Assembly: GCF_019749295.1 (NCBI RefSeq) | Contig: NZ_JACWFG010000002.1 | Location: forward strand, 351,020-415,019 | Direction of reading: 5' to 3' | DNA: 64,000 bases | DNA from: Neobacillus niacini | GTDB lineage: Bacteria > Bacillota > Bacilli > Bacillales > Cytobacillaceae | In this document: positions 9,954-19,183 of the stretch, piece after piece | Layout: the number at the start of each line of letters is the position of its first letter | Numbering within the stretch: the stretch's first letter is position 1 | Notes under the pieces: model-generated | What the model was told of the DNA's origin: nothing | What the model saw: the letters and a program-made list of their open reading frames with translations, nothing else | The model's database searches: none | Made by a program: the position numbers and the translations under genes

Positions 9954-10781
9954 TCACTTCACTAAATCTCCAACAAATTTAGGCAGGACGAATGCTGCTT
10001 TGTGCAGTTCTTTTGTATAATATTTGGTTTCGATTTCGTGGAAGCGGTCTTCGCTTACTTCCAGCGGATCGTGCTTTTTAGATCCTATAGTGAATGCCCA
10101 TAGTCCGCTTGGGTATGTAGGGATATTCGCTACATATAAACGGGTAATAGGGAAGATTTCACGCACGTCACGCTGTACGTTGCGAATTAGATCTGCTTTG
10201 AACCATGGATTATCTGACTGTGCTACAAAGATTCCATCTTCTTTTAACGCTTTAGAAATTCCCGCATAGAACCCTTTTGTAAATAGGTTTACTGCCGGTC
10301 CTACTGGCTCTGTAGAGTCAACCATGATTACATCATATTCATTTTCACTTTTCGCAATATGCATGAAGCCGTCGTCAACCTGAACATCAACGCGCGGGTC
10401 ATCAAGCATGCCAGCGATTTCTGGTAAAAACTTTTTAGAGTACTCAATTACTTTTCCATCAATATCAACAAGCGTTGCTTTCTTCACGCTTGGGTGCTTC
10501 AATACTTCACGGATAACTCCGCCATCGCCGCCGCCGACAACTAGTACGTTCTCTGGGTTTGGATGTGTAAATAAAGGTACATGTGCTACCATTTCGTGAT
10601 AAACGAACTCGTCTTTAACAGAGGTCATAACCATGTCATCTAATAGAAGCATATTGCCCCATTCTTCTGTTTCCACCATATCAAGCTTTTGAAATTCTGT
10701 TTGCTCCGTATGTAAAGTTTTATTTATTTTCATGGTGATGCCGAAGTTTTCAGTTTGCTTTTCTGTAAACCAAATAGACAT
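9954..10781 (-). CDS. speE: spermidine synthase (polyamine aminopropyltransferase)
   Basis: A 275-residue aminopropyltransferase that transfers the propylamine group of decarboxylated S-adenosylmethionine to putrescine. VVGGGDGG (81-88) binds the nucleotide, and Asp155 in VDSTEPVGP is the expected catalytic acid. Substrate-pocket residues DEFVYHEM and TYPSGLWAF are present. GGAAGG precedes the ATG. The length matches the bacillar enzymes. Confidence 0.95.
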   Translation of the reverse strand: MSIWFTEKQTENFGITMKINKTLHTEQTEFQKLDMVETEEWGNMLLLDDMVMTSVKDEFVYHEMVAHVPLFTHPNPENVLVVGGGDGGVIREVLKHPSVKKATLVDIDGKVIEYSKKFLPEIAGMLDDPRVDVQVDDGFMHIAKSENEYDVIMVDSTEPVGPAVNLFTKGFYAGISKALKEDGIFVAQSDNPWFKADLIRNVQRDVREIFPITRLYVANIPTYPSGLWAFTIGSKKHDPLEVSEDRFHEIETKYYTKELHKAAFVLPKFVGDLVK

Positions 10782-11000
10782 GTGTCATCTTCCTTCCGAT
10801 AGCTTATTTATTTAAACCTAACTACTATCAAATCATTCCATTTTTATAGTACCCAAACTATTGAATTACAAACATAAAGAAAAGTCTAGCATAATCTATC
10901 AAAAATTCTAGAAAATTTTTCTTTTTACTAGTTTAAAACATCTAATTTGTTTCAATACTGTTACTATGGCATTTTTTATAAAAATGTAATTGAACTTTTA

Positions 11001-11184
11001 GGCTTTGTTAACTTAGTCTGTTGATTTTCGCTCCAGGCACTTCGCTTTCCGCGGGCGGCCCGGGAAGCCTCCTCGGCGCTAAAGCGCCTGTGGGGTCTCC
11101 CCAGACCCTTCCTCCCGCAGGAGTCTACGTGCCCTCCGCGAAATTCAACAGAGTGCTAATATTAAAATTTGCATTAACAAAGCC
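11001..11184. repeat. palindromic intergenic element, copy 1
   Basis: A GC-rich core (11018-11151) bounded by CTGTTGA and CAACAG contains nested inverted repeats, including GGCGCTAAAGCGCC and GTGGGGTCTCCCC. Outer arms GGCTTTGTTAA (11001-11011) and TTAACAAAGCC (11174-11184) are exact complements. It fills much of the 463-base gap between the divergent speE and pbpG genes. Related copies lie at 36321-36505 (inverted orientation) and 56946-57080. No ORF or transposase is present, so it is either a non-autonomous element or a structured RNA or DNA repeat. Confidence 0.85.
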
Positions 11185-11244
11185 ATTGTAACGAATGCAA
11201 ATGACATTTTTCTATTTATCCATTTGGTGAAGGAGGGTATTGCT

Positions 11245-13314
11245 GTGGAAGTGATGACGAATCATGGGTTTCGGAAGACAATTAAATATTTGCGCGCTTT
11301 TATAATCATTAGTTTGATAGGCTTAGGCTGTATGCTGGTTGTTTTTCTCGGGATTCTTGGTTATGCCAAAATTCTTGGTGCGCCGCCGCTTGCTGTCCCG
11401 CAATCGACCTTATTTTTTGCCAATGATGGGACGTTAATTGGCGAGAGCAACAGCGGCCAGAAACGATACTGGGTTCCCCTCGAGGAAATTTCACCGAACT
11501 TAATCAATGCAACGGTTTCCATTGAGGATAAGAACTATTATGAACATAATGGCTTTGATTATAAACGAATTATCGGTGCCCTTGTTGCCGATATCAAGGC
11601 AGGTGCGAAGGTCCAGGGTGCCAGTACTATCACCCAGCAATACGCAAGAAATCTATTCCTAGAGCACGATAAAACATGGTCAAGGAAACTGCATGAGGCC
11701 TTTTATGCCATCCGGATTGAAATGAACTACTCGAAAGAAGAGATATTAGAAGGCTATTTAAACACAATTTACTATGGCAGCGGTGCCTATGGTGTTCAAG
11801 CAGCCAGTCAATTTTATTTTGGAAAAAATGCTTCTGAATTATCTTTGGCTGAAAGTTCCATGTTAGCAGGTGTTCCAAAAGGACCCAGCTACTATTCACC
11901 ACTAGAATCATTAGATAATGCTAAAAGACGTCAAAGCATCATATTAAATACAATGGTTGAAAACGGCTATATCAAAAAAGAGACTGCTCAAAAGGCAAAG
12001 GAAACAGCCCTTACTTTTACAGGTGAACATCCGCATAAGCGAGTGGAAGCAGCACCTTACTTTCAGGACGCTGTAAAAAACGCCTTACAAAATCAACTCA
12101 ATCTTGATGAAAAGACCATCCAGCTCGGCGGCTTAAAGGTTTATACGACACTAGATTTAAAGCAGCAGGAGGCTGCCGAAAAACAAATTCAGCAGACCAT
12201 TGCCAGCGGCTCTGAAATTCAGGTAGGACTTGTTGCCATGGATCCCAAAAATGGCCATGTCAGAGCCATGGTCGGCGGCCGGAATTATGATGAAAGTCCA
12301 TTTAACCGTGCTGTTCAAGCAGTCAGACAGCCAGGCTCAACGATTAAGCCGATTCTTTACTATGCAGCACTAAGTCAAGGCTTTACCCCATCATCTACCA
12401 TGAGAAGTGAGAAAACTACCTTCAAAATCGATGAAGGCAGAACGGAATATTCACCGCATAATTTTAATAACAAGTATGCTGACGGTGAAATTACACTGGC
12501 TCAGGCTCTTGCTGTATCTGATAACATTTATGCTGTTAAAACACACCTGTTTATGGGTATCGAAACGTTAATCAAAAATGCTAAAAAGTTTGGAATTTCT
12601 ACTGAGATGGACAAAGTTCCGTCGCTCGCCCTAGGTACATCAGGCGTTCGCGTTATTGACATGGCGAATGCCTACAGTATCTTTGCGAATGGCGGAAAAA
12701 AAGTGAATCCAACCTTAATTACAAAGGTAGAGGATTATAATGGGAATGTTATTTTTGAAAGTAACCCTGAAGCAGAGAGGGTGCTTGACCCAGCTAAAGC
12801 CTTCGTTATGACACATATGATGACAGGAATGTTTGATAAGAAGTTGAACGGCTATGCCAAGGTTACCGGGAATTCCCTGATTGATGATATTACCCGCACC
12901 TATGCAGGGAAATCTGGTTCGACGGAGACGGATAGCTGGATGATTGGTTACACACCACAGCTGGTTACAGCCGTTTGGGCGGGTCATGATGTCGGGATAC
13001 CCATCACCCTGACGGCAGAAAAAAGCTATGCTAAAAATATTTGGGCAAACTTTATGGAGGAGTCCCTAAAAGGAAAGCCCGTTAAGGCATTTTCTCCGCC
13101 AAAAGAGGGTGTCGTGGGCGTTTACGTTAATCCTGAGAATGGTAAACTTGCGTCAAAGGATTGTCCTGTCCGACGGTTTACTTATTTTGTTGCTGGAACA
13201 CAGCCTACAGAATACTGTACCGATCATCTAGAACATAAAGAAGAGAAACCTTCTGAAAAGAAAGAAGAGAAAAAGGACCCTTGGTATAAGAGGATTTTCA
13301 ACTGGGGTGCTTAG
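11245..13314 (+). CDS. pbpG: class A penicillin-binding protein PbpG
   Basis: A 689-residue bifunctional peptidoglycan synthase like B. subtilis PbpG (YwhE, PBP2d), a forespore-made enzyme in spore wall synthesis. A membrane anchor is near residues 20-42. The glycosyltransferase domain shows SIEDKNYYEHNG with catalytic Glu94, GASTITQQYARN and LEGYLNTIYYG. The transpeptidase domain shows STIK (Ser365), SDN and KSGS. A charged Lys/Glu tail follows. I chose the GTG at 11245, with AGGAGG eight bases upstream; a TTG 21 bases earlier would place the ribosome binding site inside the gene. Confidence 0.92.
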   Translation: MEVMTNHGFRKTIKYLRAFIIISLIGLGCMLVVFLGILGYAKILGAPPLAVPQSTLFFANDGTLIGESNSGQKRYWVPLEEISPNLINATVSIEDKNYYEHNGFDYKRIIGALVADIKAGAKVQGASTITQQYARNLFLEHDKTWSRKLHEAFYAIRIEMNYSKEEILEGYLNTIYYGSGAYGVQAASQFYFGKNASELSLAESSMLAGVPKGPSYYSPLESLDNAKRRQSIILNTMVENGYIKKETAQKAKETALTFTGEHPHKRVEAAPYFQDAVKNALQNQLNLDEKTIQLGGLKVYTTLDLKQQEAAEKQIQQTIASGSEIQVGLVAMDPKNGHVRAMVGGRNYDESPFNRAVQAVRQPGSTIKPILYYAALSQGFTPSSTMRSEKTTFKIDEGRTEYSPHNFNNKYADGEITLAQALAVSDNIYAVKTHLFMGIETLIKNAKKFGISTEMDKVPSLALGTSGVRVIDMANAYSIFANGGKKVNPTLITKVEDYNGNVIFESNPEAERVLDPAKAFVMTHMMTGMFDKKLNGYAKVTGNSLIDDITRTYAGKSGSTETDSWMIGYTPQLVTAVWAGHDVGIPITLTAEKSYAKNIWANFMEESLKGKPVKAFSPPKEGVVGVYVNPENGKLASKDCPVRRFTYFVAGTQPTEYCTDHLEHKEEKPSEKKEEKKDPWYKRIFNWGA

Positions 13315-13330
13315 CATGATAGAAAAAGGG

Positions 13331-13362
13331 AAAAGCTCCGGAGAATGGTCTCCGGAGCTTTT
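13331..13362 (+). terminator. terminator of pbpG
   Basis: AAAAGCTCCGGAGA and TCTCCGGAGCTTTT form a 14-bp stem over a four-base loop, 16 bases after the pbpG stop. The A/T ends would let it work in both directions, including for the convergent ywhD. Confidence 0.9.
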
Positions 13363-13441
13363 CCTGTCCTAGTTTTACAGTGTTTTCACACTGCATATAT
13401 TTTACAACTTTTCGTAGAAAATTGCTATTGTAAAAAATTTT

Positions 13442-13954
13442 TTATTCTACAGCTAATCCTTTTTTCAACTCTTCTTCTGAATTATTCCACATATCTTGAT
13501 TGTGATTTTGAAGAAAATCGGATAATATTTTTTTCGACTTATCATCCATATGGTCAACGATGATATGACGTTTCAGCGACTTATCCATACGGTTAACGTG
13601 CTCAGGAAGCGACTTGTAACCGCGGCGAATTTCACGGTCCACAGTCATTTCACAGGCAGTCACTCCTGCATAATATGGACCCTCTTGTTTCCGGTCGACC
13701 GTCACCCACACAAGCCAGTATGGTTTAGCGTTCGGAACCTCTTCCTTCGTCTTAAGGAATTTAATTCCTTTTTCTACCACACTTCGAGCATGCATTGCTC
13801 CAACATCAATTACCGCGTCACCGGCATCAACATCAACAATAACAGGAGAAACATTATCAAGGCTTAATGCGCCTTTACCAAAACCCTTATGTCCATCTGT
13901 CGGATCGGGTTTTATAATATTAAAGCCAATTGGTTTTTTCTTATTCTCTTCCAT
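13442..13954 (-). CDS. ywhD: YwhD family protein
   Basis: A 170-residue soluble protein of the YwhD family, conserved in Bacillaceae and of unknown function. It opens MEENKKKPIGFNIIKPDPTD and has no signal peptide, membrane segment or obvious catalytic motif. AGGAGG sits about 12 bases before the ATG, which is slightly long. It lies between pbpG and ywhC as in B. subtilis; the ywhC-side gap is only 21 bases, but the order of transcription is ywhC then ywhD. Confidence 0.85.
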   Translation of the reverse strand: MEENKKKPIGFNIIKPDPTDGHKGFGKGALSLDNVSPVIVDVDAGDAVIDVGAMHARSVVEKGIKFLKTKEEVPNAKPYWLVWVTVDRKQEGPYYAGVTACEMTVDREIRRGYKSLPEHVNRMDKSLKRHIIVDHMDDKSKKILSDFLQNHNQDMWNNSEEELKKGLAVE

Positions 13955-13975
13955 TAAAACTCGAAACCTCCTATT

Positions 13976-14629
13976 TTAAAAGAACAAATTGTAAAAGAAA
14001 TTATTTAGTCCCTGCCAAAGTCCAGGGATAATGAATTGGAAAATGGGCTGAATGGTGTAGCGATCAAGAGGAGTAATCACCAATATAAGAAAGATCAATA
14101 CACCGTATTGTTCAAATTGAGTCATTTTTGCCCGGATATCGTTTGGAGCTAAATCCTCCACGATCCGATAACCATCTAAAGGCGGGAATGGCAATAAGTT
14201 AAATACAAACAGCACTAGATTAAGCCAGTTAAAAATCTCAAAAAACTCAAAAATACCTGGCAGGTTGACAGCTAATCCTGTCCGTGCTAATCCGAATGCA
14301 AGTAAAAAACCAATTGCTGCAAGGGCAAGATTACTAAGCGGTCCTGCTACCGAAACCAATACTCCTGCAAGGCGGGGCTTTTTAAAGAAAAAGCGATTAA
14401 CCGGCACCGGACGAGCCCAGCCAAATCCAGCGATAAAAATCAAAATTGTCCCGAATGGATCAAGGTGCTTGAGTGGATTTAGCGTCAAACGGCCCTGCTT
14501 TTGTGCTGTAGAATCCCCGAACTTATAAGCAACATAGGCATGGGCAAATTCGTGAAACGTAAATGCAATCATTAACGTAATCGCGACATAGGGAATTTCC
14601 CTTAGTGAATAGGCAAGAAATCCTTCCAA
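13976..14629 (-). CDS. ywhC: site-2 protease family membrane metalloprotease
   Basis: A 217-residue M50 intramembrane zinc protease. The zinc-binding HEFAH motif is at 26-30 in the first membrane segment, and the second motif NLLPFPPLDG supplies the Asp ligand near residue 150. About five membrane segments are visible. The start is TTG, with AAGGGG seven bases upstream. The family cleaves membrane substrates; this short form lacks a PDZ domain and its substrate is unknown. It is divergent from the tautomerase gene. Confidence 0.9.
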   Translation of the reverse strand: MEGFLAYSLREIPYVAITLMIAFTFHEFAHAYVAYKFGDSTAQKQGRLTLNPLKHLDPFGTILIFIAGFGWARPVPVNRFFFKKPRLAGVLVSVAGPLSNLALAAIGFLLAFGLARTGLAVNLPGIFEFFEIFNWLNLVLFVFNLLPFPPLDGYRIVEDLAPNDIRAKMTQFEQYGVLIFLILVITPLDRYTIQPIFQFIIPGLWQGLNNFFYNLFF

Positions 14630-14735
14630 TTTGTTTCCCCTTCTCCTCTATTTTCCTTTTAGTATACATGAAACTGGATATAAAATGAAAATGTTTGCTA
14701 AACTATCTATGTTGTAATAAAAGGAGGACTAAATC

Positions 14736-14921
14736 ATGCCATATGTTACTGTAAAGATGCTCCCAGGGCGTACTGATGATCAAAAGAAAGCACTTGTTGC
14801 AAAAGTGACGGATGCTGTCAGTGAAACGACTGGCGCTCCGAAAGAAGCGGTTGTTGTTTTTATTGAAGAAATGCAGAAGGAACATTACGGTGTTGCCGGT
14901 GTGAGAGCGAGCGACAAATAG
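14736..14921 (+). CDS. ywhB: 4-oxalocrotonate tautomerase family protein
   Basis: A 61-residue tautomerase subunit. The catalytic Pro follows the initiator Met (MPYVTVKMLPGRT), which is exposed after Met removal. The Arg of LPGRT and a helical second half fit the hexameric family. AAAAGGAGG lies seven bases before the ATG. The B. subtilis orthologue YwhB has tautomerase activity; its physiological substrate is unknown. Confidence 0.92.
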   Translation: MPYVTVKMLPGRTDDQKKALVAKVTDAVSETTGAPKEAVVVFIEEMQKEHYGVAGVRASDK

Positions 14922-14924
14922 CAG

Positions 14925-14959
14925 AAAAGCTAAGCCCCGTTATTGGAGCTTAGCTTTTT
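14925..14959. terminator. bidirectional terminator between ywhB and ywgA
   Basis: AAAAGCTAAGC (14925-14935) pairs with GCTTAGCTTTT (14948-14958), with T-runs on both strands. It ends ywhB and overlaps the 3' end of the convergent ywgA. Confidence 0.85.
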
Positions 14960-15449
14960 CTTTTAGCGCCTGGATATAAGCATAGGCTTGGTCAATTTCT
15001 TCCTCTGTATAACGCTGGCTGCTTTTTAGAGTAAAGACTTTTTCCGTCACTTCTTCTTTCGAAAGATTATCAAAATATAAAACCGTCGAAACTAGCTCGA
15101 GGAATCTAGCATTCTGCTCATTCATATCCTCTAAGCAATCCTCTAAAAATGGCATTTCCACTTCGTTTAAGCTTAAAAACTCTTTCCCAGAGTCTGTCAG
15201 CGTATAGCGATATTGAAAATAACCGCCTTTTTTCTCTTTAATTTCATTGAGGAATCCCATATTGCAAAGCTCTTCTACCCGCAATGTCAATTCCTCAGAA
15301 TATGGGCCGTAAAAATGAAACTGAAACCGCTCATGGAACGGGAAACTTACCTTTTTTGCAATATATATCATCTTTTGCAGCTTTTTTCTCCCGATGATTT
15401 CTCCGGATACTAAAACAGCCTGCATCAGCTTAGCATGATCTTTTAACAA
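14940..15449 (-). CDS. ywgA: YwgA family protein
   Basis: A 169-residue YwgA-family protein with a winged-helix-like N-terminal half (LMQAVLVSGEIIGRKKLQKM, then YGPYSEELTLRVEEL) that resembles Panacea/SocA-type domains. The function is unknown. The start is TTG with TAGGAG about 10 bases upstream; the next in-frame ATG would remove the first helix. It sits immediately downstream of ywfO on the same strand, with a 24-base gap that suggests cotranscription. Confidence 0.8.
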   Translation of the reverse strand: MLKDHAKLMQAVLVSGEIIGRKKLQKMIYIAKKVSFPFHERFQFHFYGPYSEELTLRVEELCNMGFLNEIKEKKGGYFQYRYTLTDSGKEFLSLNEVEMPFLEDCLEDMNEQNARFLELVSTVLYFDNLSKEEVTEKVFTLKSSQRYTEEEIDQAYAYIQALKEKAKLQ

Positions 15450-15473
15450 CGCTCGTCAGCTCCTACTCCAGGA

Positions 15474-16772
15474 TTATATCTCTAATAGGCTACGTATTTG
15501 TTTTTTTATACTATTATCTGAGGATTCATCCGCTAGGAAATCACCAGGGTAATATAGTTTATGGTCGGTTCTTCTTTTACCAGAGATAGCGTCCACAATC
15601 TCGGACTCCCTGGAAAGCTCCTTCAATTCCCCGTTTTTCATTAATAAATGAATTGGCAGACGCTCCTCTTCCTCACCAGGACGATAAAAATCGTAAGGCA
15701 AATCCGATGATGAATCCACGACTAAATAATAGTCTGGGTCAATCCCTGCTTTTTCAAAAAGAGTGTTCAACTCAGCGAGCTTCTTATACTCCTTCGCAGG
15801 ATCAAACTCGGCATATTTAAATAAATTTCGATTCACAAAACGCCGGCAAAGATCGCTCAAAATGGCGTCGTCTTCATCCTGCCAGATTTGAAAATAATAC
15901 ATAATAATCGATTCATCTAATTTTAAATAGTCTTCTAAAGTTACCTGATCCTTAAAGAAAGAATAAAAGTGAATCGGTTCGTTTTTAAAAGAATAGTTGT
16001 TTTCATAGAGCTGCTTGGCACGGTGAAGGATTTTAGTCAAGATCACCTCGGCACTGCGGGAAACAGGATGAAAGTAAACCTGCCAATACATCTGATAACG
16101 GCTCATGATATAATCCTCCACCGCATGCATACCGCTCTTCTTAATGACCACTTGGTCTTCCTTCGGCCTCATCACGCGAAGAATCCTCTCCATATCAAAT
16201 TGGCCATAGCTCACTCCGGTAAAATAAGCATCCCGCTGCAGATAATCCATCCGGTCGGCATCAATTTGACTGGAAATTAAACTGACAACCAGCTTTTTAG
16301 CAGAGGTTTTCGCAATCACTTCAGCCACTTGCTGTGGAAAGTCAGGACCAACCTTTTTTAAAATAGCGTTAACCTCTGTATTTCCTAAAACGATTGATTG
16401 TGTGAAGTCCTCATGATCAAAGTCAAATACTTTTTCAAACGAATGGGAAAATGGGCCATGCCCCAAATCATGGAGAAGCGCTGCACAGAGAGTAAGCAGA
16501 CGGTCGTCATCATTCCATTCAGGTCTGCCCGCAAACACATCGTCAATGATGCGCCGGACAATTTCATATACTCCGAGAGAATGGTTAAAGCGGCTGTGCT
16601 CCGCACCATGGAAGGTTAAAAAGGTGGTACCCAGCTGTTTGATACGGCGCAGGCGTTGAAACTCTTTTGTTCCGACCAAATCCCAAATCACCCGGTCACG
16701 AACGTGAACGTACCGATGAACAGGATCTTTAAACACTTTTTCTTCACTCAGTTTTTCCGCCGAATATCGCAT
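15474..16772 (-). CDS. ywfO: HD-domain phosphohydrolase YwfO
   Basis: A 432-residue HD-domain protein of the dNTP triphosphohydrolase-like family. Metal ligands are visible: His in FNHSLGVYE near 64, the HD pair at 101-102 in LHDLGHGPFSH, and Asp in SSQIDADRMDYL. Such enzymes hydrolyse (d)NTPs or phosphorylated nucleotides. The ATG at 16772 has AAAGGGG six bases upstream; an ATG 14 codons earlier has none. Length and order match B. subtilis YwfO. Confidence 0.87.
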   Translation of the reverse strand: MRYSAEKLSEEKVFKDPVHRYVHVRDRVIWDLVGTKEFQRLRRIKQLGTTFLTFHGAEHSRFNHSLGVYEIVRRIIDDVFAGRPEWNDDDRLLTLCAALLHDLGHGPFSHSFEKVFDFDHEDFTQSIVLGNTEVNAILKKVGPDFPQQVAEVIAKTSAKKLVVSLISSQIDADRMDYLQRDAYFTGVSYGQFDMERILRVMRPKEDQVVIKKSGMHAVEDYIMSRYQMYWQVYFHPVSRSAEVILTKILHRAKQLYENNYSFKNEPIHFYSFFKDQVTLEDYLKLDESIIMYYFQIWQDEDDAILSDLCRRFVNRNLFKYAEFDPAKEYKKLAELNTLFEKAGIDPDYYLVVDSSSDLPYDFYRPGEEEERLPIHLLMKNGELKELSRESEIVDAISGKRRTDHKLYYPGDFLADESSDNSIKKQIRSLLEI

Positions 16773-16862
16773 GGTTTTCCCCTTTACTCTAAACTTTCTT
16801 CTATTATATCCCAATTACCAACAATTTTCTGCACGATTTTTCGACAATGGTATGAAAAGAAA

Positions 16863-16900
16863 AATCACCTAAGGCTCGCGAAGTCATAGGTGATTATTTT
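16863..16900 (-). terminator. terminator of the DUF1450 gene
   Basis: AATCACCTA (16863-16871) pairs with TAGGTGATT (16887-16895) around a 15-base loop. It overlaps the last codons of the DUF1450 gene, and the A-rich flanks become T-rich on the minus strand. Confidence 0.6.
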
Positions 16901-17115
16901 AACTTTTTATTAATCTTTTCCATTAATTCCTCTTCGCTCAGGGCAGCTAGCGGACGGTTATTGACAAAGGCAAATGTTTTTTTCCGGCCAGGTCCACAAT
17001 AAGATTGGCAGCCAATTTTTATGTCAGCTTCAGGATCCAATTCTTTCAAACGAGGGATTAATGTCTTTAGATTCACGGCCTGACAATCATCACAAACACG
17101 GAATTCATTTGACAT
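16894..17115 (-). CDS. DUF1450 (YuzB-like) cysteine-containing protein
   Basis: A 73-residue DUF1450 protein with CDDCQ near the N-terminus and [11 protein letters not shown] in the middle. Four Cys in two CxxC/CxxxC pairs suggest a thioredoxin-fold 2Fe-2S or zinc protein, which is my inference. AGGGTGG sits five bases before the ATG at 17115; an in-frame GTG three codons upstream overlaps the ribosome binding site. The family is common in Bacillales and uncharacterised. Confidence 0.78.
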   Translation of the reverse strand: MSNEFRVCDDCQAVNLKTLIPRLKELDPEADIKIGCQSYCGPGRKKTFAFVNNRPLAALSEEELMEKINKKLK

Positions 17116-17376
17116 TACTTCCACCCTTTCTGATCTATTACTACTATTTTAGCCAATTAAAGTACGGTTTAACTCCTTAGATATATTACAATTTCTTTCA
17201 ATTCATTGCAAGTTGCTTTTCTTTTGAAATCCTTCTAACTCTTTCAGTTAAAAAAACTATTATCCTTGCAAGAAAATGGTATAAAGCCTGTAAAACTTGT
17301 CCAAGATAAGACTAGAACTTTTAAAAACTCGTCCAACGAGTACATTGTCATTATTTTTAAGGGAGTTGAAAAGGAT

Positions 17377-18132
17377 ATGAAAGTACGGCAAGATGCATGG
17401 ACAGATGAAAATGATTTATTGTTAGCTGAAACCGTCCTTCGCCATGTACGTGAAGGCAGTACCCAGCTGAACGCTTTTGAAGAGGTAGGCGACAAGCTAA
17501 ATCGGACCTCTGCAGCCTGTGGATTTAGATGGAATGCCGTTGTGCGCCATCGCTATGAAAAAGCATTGCAATTAGCTAAAAAACAACGTAAACAAAGACA
17601 GAGAGTACTAGGTAAAGACCAAGGTGGAAAGAAAAAGTTACTCTACAATCCACCAGTTCCAGCTGCAGATGACTTTGAAACACTAGCAGCACCAGCAGAA
17701 GTCCCAATGGAAACTTCTTATGAAATGCCAGACTTAACAACAGAAGCTGCAGCTGAAACCTACGTAAAAACTCCAGTTGCACAGACTTCACAGACTTATA
17801 GACCATCGGCGAATGCGGCTACAGGACTATCACTTGATAACGTTATTGATTATTTACAAAACTTTAATCATGCGAATCTGCAAAATGAAGCATTAAAAAG
17901 TGAGAATGAAAGATTGAAGCGCGAGATCGCAGAGCTGCGTAAGCAAAATGAAGAAATGTCTGCAAAAATAGAAGGTCTTGAGCAAAATACCGAAACGATC
18001 CAAGAAGATTACGAGACACTCATGAAGATTATGAACCGTGCTCGTAAGCTTGTCTTATTTGAGGAAGAAGAAAGACCTGCTACGAAATTCAAAATGGACC
18101 GTAACGGAAACTTAGAAAAAGTAGCAGAGTAA
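17377..18132 (+). CDS. rsfA: RsfA family prespore transcription factor
   Basis: A 251-residue RsfA-type regulator, which in B. subtilis adjusts sigma-F-dependent expression in the forespore. An N-terminal Myb/SANT-like DNA-binding domain spans about 1-65 ([40 protein letters not shown]). It is followed by a basic stretch, a Pro/Ala-rich linker and a coiled coil near 185-235. The ATG at 17377 begins the conserved region; longer in-frame starts add unrelated sequence. It has its own transcription unit. Confidence 0.87.
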   Translation: MKVRQDAWTDENDLLLAETVLRHVREGSTQLNAFEEVGDKLNRTSAACGFRWNAVVRHRYEKALQLAKKQRKQRQRVLGKDQGGKKKLLYNPPVPAADDFETLAAPAEVPMETSYEMPDLTTEAAAETYVKTPVAQTSQTYRPSANAATGLSLDNVIDYLQNFNHANLQNEALKSENERLKREIAELRKQNEEMSAKIEGLEQNTETIQEDYETLMKIMNRARKLVLFEEEERPATKFKMDRNGNLEKVAE

Positions 18133-18233
18133 TGGAAAAGCAATAGCCCCATGTATAATGTAATGGCTATTTACCAGGGGCTGTAAGCCGCCATCAGGCA
18201 TTGGGAGAAGAGCCTTAGCACAGTATCCTCTTT

Positions 18234-18270
18234 AAAAAAGCCGTAAATCCTCAGGGGTTTACGGCTTTTT
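18234..18270. terminator. bidirectional terminator between rsfA and lipL
   Basis: AAAAAAGCCGTAAATCC and GGGTTTACGGCTTTTT pair as a long A/T-ended stem. It closes the convergent rsfA and lipL genes. A second weaker pairing, AGCCCC with GGGGCT, lies upstream near 18145-18185. Confidence 0.85.
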
Positions 18271-19099
18271 ACATTTCATTCAGTTTTTCATTTCGCTCAA
18301 CTATTCTCTGGTAATACCCAGGCAGGAGTTCTAATTCTAGTTCATTCAATTGGCCGGCGTAAAGGGTGTCACTGTTCTTTTTTAATTGATTTAATAGACG
18401 AAGCAAACAATCCGAAATGGTAAGATGTGTATCCAACAGCTCAGATAAAGATGCCATGACTTCCGGCACAATCTCCGGGTAGGCGAATTTTGTCTGCTGC
18501 CCTCTTTTAGCGATCTCATAAAAATGCTGAATCAACTGTGCACGCTGGCTGCCGCTGCCGTTAACACATAAATAGATTTGAACGGCGACCCCTTTTTTAA
18601 GGCGGCGCTGGGAGATACCAGCAAACTTTTTCCCATCAATACTAAGGTCATAGCTTCCCGGACAATAAGATCCAACGATTTCTCTTGCTTCAATTTTTTT
18701 ATTGTACTCTGCAAACATGTTTTGAACGAGCTCCCACATCGTATCGTACCCGCGGTTGATATCAATGCCTTTTTCCTTCTCAGGAAGGATCAATGAGATG
18801 TTTAAAACCCCTTCATCCAGGACGACCGCTAAGCCTCCTGAGTTCCGGACAATAGACTGATAGCCCTGACTTTCGAGAAATTGCCTTCCTTCTTTTAAGA
18901 ATGGCAGTTTGGTATCTTGAATCCCGAGAACAATGGTATTGTGATGCACCCAGGTTCTAGCGGTTGCAGGAGCCTGTCCTGATCCAACCGAGGCACATAA
19001 CGTATCATCACTCCCAAAGGATTGCAATGCTTGAAAATGACGGCCAGCTGTCGACTGATCGATTATCCGCCACTCTGGCTGATGTAGTAAACCTTCCAT
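18269..19099 (-). CDS. lipL: octanoyl-[GcvH]:protein N-octanoyltransferase
   Basis: A 276-residue LplA/LipB-like amidotransferase that moves octanoyl groups from GcvH to E2 subunits in lipoate assembly. The catalytic Cys is Cys146 in [11 protein letters not shown], followed by the Lys of [28 protein letters not shown] is the family ligand loop. GAGGAG precedes the ATG. It is named YwfL in B. subtilis and lies next to pta there also. Confidence 0.9.
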   Translation of the reverse strand: MEGLLHQPEWRIIDQSTAGRHFQALQSFGSDDTLCASVGSGQAPATARTWVHHNTIVLGIQDTKLPFLKEGRQFLESQGYQSIVRNSGGLAVVLDEGVLNISLILPEKEKGIDINRGYDTMWELVQNMFAEYNKKIEAREIVGSYCPGSYDLSIDGKKFAGISQRRLKKGVAVQIYLCVNGSGSQRAQLIQHFYEIAKRGQQTKFAYPEIVPEVMASLSELLDTHLTISDCLLRLLNQLKKNSDTLYAGQLNELELELLPGYYQRIVERNEKLNEM

Positions 19100-19143
19100 A
19101 TAGAATTTCTCCTCAAAATGATTGTAAGCTTATTATACCTTTT

Positions 19144-19176
19144 AAAAAAAGCCAGTCCAACTCTGGACTAGCTTTA
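19144..19176 (-). terminator. terminator of pta
   Basis: AAAGCCAGTCCA and TGGACTAGCTTT pair over a four-base loop eight bases after the pta stop, with A/T flanks on both sides. It sits between pta and lipL, so lipL needs its own promoter or read-through. Confidence 0.75.
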
Positions 19177-19183
19177 AAAAGTA

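Noticed and set aside
10900..10925. CodY box upstream of speE (AAATTCTAGAAAATT)
   Set aside because: The centre is CTAG rather than CWG, so the half-sites are one base out of register.
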